Shown here: positions 35,501 through 38,959 of the stretch, piece after piece
Layout of the letters: the number at the start of each line of letters is the position of its first letter
How positions within the stretch are numbered: the stretch's first letter is position 1
Source of the DNA: Pseudomonadota bacterium
GTDB taxonomy: Bacteria; Pseudomonadota; Gammaproteobacteria; Burkholderiales; Casimicrobiaceae
Assembly (NCBI GenBank): GCA_009786025.1
Contig: WQUA01000021.1
Span: 1,211 to 40,169 of the forward strand
Direction of reading: 5' to 3'
Length of the DNA: 38,959 nt
Made by a program: the position numbers and the translations under genes
Notes under the pieces: model-generated
Database searches by the model: none
The model's input: only the letters and a program-made list of their open reading frames with translations
Told to the model about the DNA's origin: nothing

Positions 35501-38500
35501 TGGTGACCAACTTCGTTCACGTCGGCGGCGCGGCGAACAGCACGCTGGTGGCGCTGAAAGACCAGTTGCCGCCCGGCGATCAAATTCTGCCGATGTGCAT
35601 GAAGCTGTCGGGCGCCGATTTCACGTCGATCTCGCGCGTCGAGACCGGGCAGGTCAGGAGGCTGGTGGGCAGCGGCTGGCCGAGCGGGATGGCAGCCGAT
35701 CGCGCCGGCACTTTGTATTACACCAGCCCAACCGCGTTCAACCGGGTCGCGCCGGACGGCACGATCACGACGGTCGCCGATGGAATGAGTCTGGCGTTTG
35801 GCCTTGCTGCCGACTCAAACGAAAATTTCTACATGCCGTCAAAGAACGCGACAACCAGTCGCTTCGAGTTGATCAAGATCGACCTCGACGGCAACAAGAC
35901 AGTGGTTGCCGACCTCGGCGTTACTCAAGCGAACGGTGTCCAGGTGGACAGCCGCGACGACATCCTGGTCGGCTCGCCGAACAAGTTGCTGAAAGTCGAT
36001 AAAGACACCAGTGCGGTTAGCGTCGTGGCGACGGCGGGACTGCCGCAGCCGCGCGGGCTGGCGATCGACGCCAACGACAATGTTTATGTGCAGAACGAGG
36101 ATCACTACGTCTCGATGATCCGGCCCGACGGCTCGTCGGTGGTGATTTTCTCGAAAGGCGACGGTACTGTTGATCCTTATTTTGAAGGCGACGGCTTCCC
36201 GAACATCACCGGCGACTGCGGTGGCAACTTTTATATCGCCACTTTTACCTGGGCGCGCATCAACCAGACCGGCGAAGAACACACACTGGCGCAGGTGGTG
36301 CCGCGCACCGGCCAGATCAGCCTGATGCTCGATACGCGTACCATCAGTCCGAACCTGAGTGACATCGACTACATTTCCTACGACCGCTTTGGCCGGCGTA
36401 TTCTGATGTTCAACGACGGGGGGCGCGACATTTGGCAAGCCCCCGTCACCTGTGGCGCAATCGGCGTCGATGTCCACTTGCTCGCCAAGCCCGGGCAGGA
36501 CTTGAGCGGCGCCAGCCGCACGCCGAATGCCGTTGTTCCGCATGCTGACGGTCGCACCGAATACGTGTGGAGTTTGGAGAACGTCACCGTTGACGGCGAA
36601 CAGATTTGCTTCGACGCTTCTCAACAAAACCTCCAACTCGGCGAGCTTCGCAAGACCCTTGACTCCGGCTTCATGAGCTTCAAGAACAGCTTTGCACCGG
36701 GTGACGTGACCGTGCCATTCGATGTGCCGAATGTTCTCGTGGCCAACCTGATCGGCCTCACCGTTGCTACCGATGCCGCCGATTATCCGGCCAACAGCGT
36801 TGCGCAAGTAACAACCACCCTCAACAATACCGATGTCTTGCGCACCATCGGCGGCACGTTGAACGTGCAAGTGTTCGACGCCAAAGACGCGCTGGTCGGA
36901 AGCGTCACCCGACAGGGCGTGACCTTGCTGCCCGGTGAGGAACTGCCGGTGACCGCGCCGTTTGCCATTGGCACGATTGTTCCGGCGCGATACACCGTTA
37001 AAGCGGTGCTCACCGACAATGACCTCGATCTCGCGCAAGCCGTCACCACCTTCAACGTGCTGGCGCACAACCAAAGCGCCTCCGCCGTTTCCGCACTCTC
37101 CGTCGATAAACGCCTGTACAACCCGAGCGATCAAGTGATCATCGCGTCGAGAGCGCAAAGCCGCTCGATGAACCTGATCCTTGACAACCTGACCCTGATG
37201 GTCAAAGTGTTCGACAGCAGCGGCGCGCAAATCTTCAGTCACGGCCACAGCATCGACGTACTGCTGCCGGTGGCGTTGCGCGACTTCACCGCCACCGAGG
37301 TCCTGAACAATGTTCCGTCCGGCGTTTACACCGTTGAACAAGACCTGCTCGACAACCAACTGCGCGTGCTTGACCACAACGAAGCGACCTATCTCGTCGG
37401 TTCCACCCGCGACAGCGGCTTCGGCCTCACCGGCGCCATCGTCGCTGACCCGAACAGCCTGCGCATCGGCGAAACCGTCAACCTGACCGCGAGCGTGACC
37501 AACCTCGGCAACAGCGGCGTGACCGATCTACCGCTGACCATCTACATCGTTGACCCCGACCTTGGCAACATCGTCGCCCGGTTCGACCAAACCTCCAACA
37601 TCATCCAGGGCGGCAGCGTGCCGTTCAACACCCCCTGGGCGACCACGGGGCGCGTTGGCGCAACCTACCTTACCGTCCTCGCCGCCGCCATTGGCAGTGG
37701 CGCCGACGCCGTCAACATGCCGCTGGCGCAAGACCGCTTCACCCTGCTTGCCCAGATCGCTGCCGGTATCACCGCGACCGGCGGTACCCCGCAAAGCGCC
37801 ACCGTAAGTCAGGCCTACCCGATACAACTCGAAGCCACCGTGCGCGACACCGCGGCCAACCCGATCAGCGGCGTCACCGTCACCTTCGCCGCGCCGACAA
37901 CAGGACAAAGCATCACCTTCCCGGGCGGCAACACCGCCGTCACCGGCAGCGACGGCAGAGCGAGAGTGAGCGTCGTTGCCAACAACAGCATCGGAGCGTT
38001 CAACGTTACCGCCACCGCTCCGGGCGTAGCCGGCGCGGCAACCTTCCAACTGGAAAACAAAGCCGCGCTCGCCGCCAGCATCACCGCGACCGGTGGTACC
38101 CCGCAAAGCGCCGAACCGAACGCGATCTTCGCCAACACCCTGCAAGCGACCGTGCTCGATTCGCAGAATGCCCCGATAGAAAACATCCCCGTCACCTTCA
38201 CCGCACCCGCAGGAACAGGCATCGCCTTCCCGAACGGCAACACCGCAGTCACCAACGCCAGCGGCCAGACCGAAACCGTCGTCGCGGCGGGCAACACCGA
38301 AGGCGACGTGATCGTCACCGCCACAGCGGCGGGCGTCAACGGCGCGGCGAACTTCTACCTGCGTATCCTGGCGCCGAGAAACCTGACCGACATCCCGATC
38401 CCGGGACTGACGCCGCCGCTGTTGCTCCTCCTGGCCTTGCTGCTGATGCTGGCGGGTGTTGCGTGGAGAACCACACCCTTCTCCCCTCGCGGGAGAAGGG

Positions 38501-38607
38501 CGCCAAAGCCCTCCCCTTCAAGGGGAAGGTTTGGGGTGGGGATGGGTGCGCTCCGCAAAGCGAGAGAGGGCGCATCGCCAACCCACACAACGAACAAAAC
38601 CCTATAA
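29518..38607 (+). CDS. giant secreted NHL-repeat / carboxypeptidase-regulatory-like / Big-domain protein with IPTL-like C-terminus
   Basis: A 3029-residue exported protein. Approximate order: signal peptide 1-23; alpha/alpha-toroid (prenyltransferase-like) domain 24-290 with repeated TDGGWS- and SNGSWDN-type turns; six carboxypeptidase-regulatory-like beta units 292-800, including a duplicated pair; Ig/CARDB-like segment 805-985. Next come 24 NHL/SMP-type repeats 997-1920 (pattern G-x-D-x-x-G-N-x-Y/L-V-A-N), a linker, six more repeats 2057-2300, and CARDB-like domains to about 2750. Two invasin-type Big domains follow at about 2751-2950. The end is DIPIPGLTPP plus a leucine-rich membrane helix and Trp-Arg (2958-2984), like an IPTL/PEP-CTERM sorting tail, then 45 Arg/Pro-rich residues encoded by palindromic repeats. 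AGAGG precedes the ATG. No catalytic motif is seen. It is probably a cell-surface adhesin or scaffold; the function is not known. Confidence 0.85.
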   Translation: MSRVGKLFVSAALALLSFNGWTQTLSPEIMLGASWLQSQIRSDGTLANESASIARSLQIHAEVLTTLQTLGVTPPSPALSALAAQIDNAVDTNLVEPLARQAIAHQQMQTGDAAIIAAMMTQRNSDNGFGAIAEFGSNALDTAWLLMALGQSASYDRSAVSTALGFLAQSKQTDGGWSIDNSSAVYLTSLAGQAAGVWSSRFQTGAISTASQNWLLSKRNASLHFGNTFDNACALLALSMQTAQTAVIQPIVDALKATQLSNGSWDNDPYLTALALRALWVATQPPTEPTTGDIQGRVVDYDTGSAIVGANVSLKERSQSSADSASNGTFALSGIPEGNYTLRVVALGYQSIESEITVTAGQILNLGTIRLTAAPLTASLSGVARNSGGAALANVVISVGVNSAITNSSGAYQLTGLDVGPTTITASLSGYRTVTTDITFEPGQSYLFSPTMYSTGQTPTTGDIQGKVVDDYTGAPIVGANVSLKERYQSSVNTTSDGFFALSGVPAGTYTVRVAAAGYQSVESTVTIADGQLLNLGTIRLTKAPLTASLSGIVKNSSGTTLANVAITVGAVSVLTNSSGAYLITDLEAGPAAITASLANYRTVTADVNFEAGVNYVFSPTLYLTSVTPPATSLKGKVVDSANQALAGVTVALTLSDGTQAPPQTTAVAGTFQFDNLAAVGQIQLTLTASGYQTAVLSGTLVNGVNDVGNIVLTLSPTGNTLNGTVTDAASGAPIADALIAVQGQIAEAVSGNDGHYTLSGIGGTDFVLLISASGYLSQTLQVHLNQPGEATLDIQLAQPAASGITIESATPDKPSYKPNDEVSIMAGIFNASGSPAALLISAQVFDEQHNLVYEMKANARGLGQNPPNLPLVFPGGTLQSVKLEELLFRQPAGNYTAHVLAADGSGRVLAERDAAFTVEAMPLLAGGVSPNPPLAQIGTQQPIQITADLTNVGNRPVPPGTLDLKIVLDNPDTQVSTALQTVVNSRASGAPLNNSRGLIADDEGNLYTVNYGDAKLIKIAPDGTMSVVATLPGNGNTDLARDHDDNLWVTTVGSKLYEVTPAGIVVTYTLTTLSYTYGIDVAADGSLLITGTIGISGATENRLIKRDVNGVETVLWRNGLSNPVSLVKDDVGHYVVTNYGDNTLSKVATDGSITTFVSGLNRPQGITRDAAGNFYVANSGDGTIVKVTPGGATSVYATGFNQPTDLKFDGSGNLFVSNQGDDTILKVLPNGVVEVFAQGIAKGPQGMKYDAAGNLWIANSDGTLRMKNPQDEVTVVATGLSSPYGLALDAAGNALIANYSGGTVTRVSNGVKSTFASGLSNPYGVAIRDNGDAYVTEYGANRISRFDGSGNSQGIIESILVNPSQVRVGTNGEVYVVNSNFITVVENGVPRKLTSGFTANYIAPDPVNGGLIAISSRDIYRIDVNGVQTKLGSVVFNPYGVGVDASGNILVADSSGKQIVKLDSGGTVSPFAALSKNPSTLVTDFNGRIAVRYSDYTLAVIDGNGTESPLALSVGGTVNNLGIGADGKLLVAIYNSGYKAYSVDRDTGAASLVLALTMQLTDLAGDAIGGVYTTYSGAQDLRHYDSSGTQQSTLSGFVGPCDIVWDGSVFWFSDNGSRLYTLMPGAYPVKQSDAFYPRWLAIQNGALFGVYSNTIYQWNGSVQSWASFNGLNFTGIAARADGTLTVGDSNGNRVVTVGSDKSIIADYAGLNRPQGLAFDALGRLYVANNGSGAVMRFDGITPTTLARISASLQYLAFDSRGILWTTTGGVQLYKIAADGTTATVIGSNAFNGLLLDGSQWIFVDRGNSQLRRYDGTNWTLFATGLSGPQGVRALPNGDIAVASRNNNAVVRYSNGTLTTIANNLAGLNKLGLDASGRLYTAADGGVLSRIEADGSAIDIDGVVAAVYRLPLYGIAPTPDGSLYVLPPSVNTIYRFTIEQAATPPAAGTVVYQTSLPMAALPPEDQYANFDFGSWLLPYGGDFRIEVSRAGVEGVVTNFVHVGGAANSTLVALKDQLPPGDQILPMCMKLSGADFTSISRVETGQVRRLVGSGWPSGMAADRAGTLYYTSPTAFNRVAPDGTITTVADGMSLAFGLAADSNENFYMPSKNATTSRFELIKIDLDGNKTVVADLGVTQANGVQVDSRDDILVGSPNKLLKVDKDTSAVSVVATAGLPQPRGLAIDANDNVYVQNEDHYVSMIRPDGSSVVIFSKGDGTVDPYFEGDGFPNITGDCGGNFYIATFTWARINQTGEEHTLAQVVPRTGQISLMLDTRTISPNLSDIDYISYDRFGRRILMFNDGGRDIWQAPVTCGAIGVDVHLLAKPGQDLSGASRTPNAVVPHADGRTEYVWSLENVTVDGEQICFDASQQNLQLGELRKTLDSGFMSFKNSFAPGDVTVPFDVPNVLVANLIGLTVATDAADYPANSVAQVTTTLNNTDVLRTIGGTLNVQVFDAKDALVGSVTRQGVTLLPGEELPVTAPFAIGTIVPARYTVKAVLTDNDLDLAQAVTTFNVLAHNQSASAVSALSVDKRLYNPSDQVIIASRAQSRSMNLILDNLTLMVKVFDSSGAQIFSHGHSIDVLLPVALRDFTATEVLNNVPSGVYTVEQDLLDNQLRVLDHNEATYLVGSTRDSGFGLTGAIVADPNSLRIGETVNLTASVTNLGNSGVTDLPLTIYIVDPDLGNIVARFDQTSNIIQGGSVPFNTPWATTGRVGATYLTVLAAAIGSGADAVNMPLAQDRFTLLAQIAAGITATGGTPQSATVSQAYPIQLEATVRDTAANPISGVTVTFAAPTTGQSITFPGGNTAVTGSDGRARVSVVANNSIGAFNVTATAPGVAGAATFQLENKAALAASITATGGTPQSAEPNAIFANTLQATVLDSQNAPIENIPVTFTAPAGTGIAFPNGNTAVTNASGQTETVVAAGNTEGDVIVTATAAGVNGAANFYLRILAPRNLTDIPIPGLTPPLLLLLALLLMLAGVAWRTTPFSPRGRRAPKPSPSRGRFGVGMGALRKAREGASPTHTTNKTL
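30391..31410 (+). repeat. 510-bp tandem duplication inside the giant gene
   Basis: The unit beginning GGCGATATTCAGGGCA at 30391 is repeated at 30901 as GGTGATATTCAGGGCA, exactly 510 bp (170 codons) later. Each copy encodes two carboxypeptidase-regulatory-like beta domains (GDIQG-x-VVD ... then LTASLSG ...). DNA identity is high over the whole unit, with most changes at third positions, so the duplication is fairly recent. Confidence 0.85.
37768..38360 (+). repeat. tandem Big-domain repeats (312-bp period) in the giant gene
   Basis: ATCACCGCGACCGG at 37768 recurs at 38080, a period of 312 bp or 104 residues. Each unit encodes an invasin-type bacterial Ig fold beginning ITATGGTPQSA and containing a VTVTFAAP/IPVTFTAP strand and a PGGNTAVT/PNGNTAVT turn. 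Confidence 0.8.
38476..38529. repeat. REP-type palindromes inside the 3' end of the giant gene
   Basis: CCCTTCTCCC (38476-38485) and GGGAGAAGGG (38491-38500) form a perfect 10-bp stem with a 5-base loop. A second palindrome, CCCCTT with AAGGGG, lies at 38513-38525. The first stem is a variant of those at 18472 and 38876. Here the repeat is read as protein, giving the tail after the membrane helix of the giant protein. Confidence 0.75.
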
Positions 38608-38622
38608 TCACGGAGAACCATC

Positions 38623-38959
38623 ATGAGCCTCCAGCATCGCATCCTGCACGCCATCCTGAACGCCGCCTGGCTGCGTGGCAGAGAACTGTTCGCCGCGCAA
38701 TTGGCAGCACACATCACAGCGCAGATGAACGCGCGTTTCAGGACACAGATTGCGTCCCCTACGGAACCCCTCGCAATACTCCGTAGGGGCGGCAACCTGC
38801 TGCCCGACAAATCTTCCCCTCACCCGCTTGCGGGAGAGGGTGCCCCGAAGGGGCGGGAGAGGGTGCCCATATCATCCCTCTCCCCTCGCGGGAGAGGGGC
38901 AGGGGAGAGGGGGACACATAGCCCGGATAAGCGAAGCGCCATCCGGGAACCACACGCCC
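38623..38959 (+). CDS. hypothetical protein, runs off the window
   Basis: An open frame starts at ATG 38623, with GGAG seven bases upstream, 15 bp after the giant gene's stop. It stays open to the window end (112 visible codons). The first 45 residues look like a real amphipathic protein (MSLQHRILHAILNAAWLRG ... FAAQLAAHITAQMNARF). From about 38756 on, the DNA is a string of palindromic repeats, and the peptide becomes Arg/Gly/Pro/Ser-rich, so the true coding part may be short and extended by repeats. TATAAT at 38602-38607 overlaps the preceding stop and could be a -10. No function can be named. Confidence 0.4.
   Translation, partial: MSLQHRILHAILNAAWLRGRELFAAQLAAHITAQMNARFRTQIASPTEPLAILRRGGNLLPDKSSPHPLAGEGAPKGRERVPISSLSPRGRGAGERGTHSPDKRSAIREPHA
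38756..38789. repeat. perfect 10-bp inverted repeat
   Basis: CCCCTACGGA (38756-38765) and TCCGTAGGGG (38780-38789) form a perfect stem with a 14-base loop. It is the first element of a block of three different palindromic repeats at the right edge. Confidence 0.7.
38831..38898. repeat. REP-type repeat block
   Basis: CGGGAGAGGGTGCCC occurs at 38831-38845 and again at 38854-38868 (23-bp period). Directly after, CCCTCTCCC (38876-38884) and GGGAGAGGG (38890-38898) form the same perfect 9-bp stem with 5-base loop found at 18472-18494 between rarA and mntP. Confidence 0.75.
38922..38947. repeat. REP-like CCCGGAT palindrome
   Basis: CCCGGAT (38922-38928) and ATCCGGG (38941-38947) enclose a 12-base loop rich in GCGAAGCG. 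AGCCCGGAT-type palindromes of this form are widespread intergenic repeats in Proteobacteria. Confidence 0.65.

Noticed and set aside
35839-37377. 512-codon minus-strand frame opposite the giant gene
   Set aside because: Shadow of a high-GC beta-repeat gene; no start signals and no family features.

Overview
The window looks like a chromosomal segment of a betaproteobacterium. The RecA sequence, the small basic ribosomal protein S21, the MntP, VUT and UraA homologues and the moderately high G+C coding style all fit that class. A more exact placement (for example near Rhodocyclales) is only a guess. There is no phage, plasmid backbone, transposase, integrase or CRISPR array. Most of the window is ordinary chromosome with several accessory patches.

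Layout. (1) 1-2622, minus strand: five small genes with no housekeeping role. They include a truncated DUF6348-like gene, a zinc-ribbon protein and an immunity-protein-like gene. The set resembles an accessory or orphan-immunity patch. (2) 2699-7008, minus strand: hemN (anaerobic coproporphyrinogen oxidase), two tandem bacteriohemerythrins, a GT4 glycosyltransferase and a VUT/YhhQ queuosine-precursor transporter. (3) 7423-12179, plus strand: a complete nucleoside-type BMP-family ABC transporter (ATPase, two permeases, binding protein) with overlapping genes. An inverted pair of DnaA-box-like 9-mers lies just upstream. (4) 12226-12995: a translationally coupled pair of unknown genes. (5) 13037-16434: two Spy/CpxP-like LTXXQ periplasmic proteins, then a histidine kinase and an OmpR-type regulator. 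Both LTXXQ genes carry the same phased TTTAC direct-repeat promoter, so this reads as a Cpx-like envelope or metal stress module. (6) 16492-21048: tRNA-Ser(GGA), a GT2 glycosyltransferase, mntP, rarA, a cyclic-nucleotide-binding protein and rpsU, separated by short palindromic repeats. (7) 21314-25589: uraA, recA, a pdxS with no adjacent pdxT or recX, and a secreted unknown. (8) 25720-29029: a HigBA-type toxin-antitoxin pair and cstA. (9) 29518-38607: one 3029-residue secreted protein made of a toroid-like domain, carboxypeptidase-regulatory-like repeats, 30 countable NHL-type repeats, Ig-like domains and a C-terminal IPTL-like anchor. It runs into a palindromic-repeat hotspot, followed by a gene that leaves the window.

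The most interesting items are the Cpx-like module with its shared phased operator and Cys/Met/Gly-rich sensor segments, and the giant NHL protein, whose C-terminus seems to have been extended by a REP-type repeat. Next come the lone pdxS directly behind recA, and the palindromic operator candidate in front of the giant gene. All functions are inferred from sequence by eye; no database search was run.
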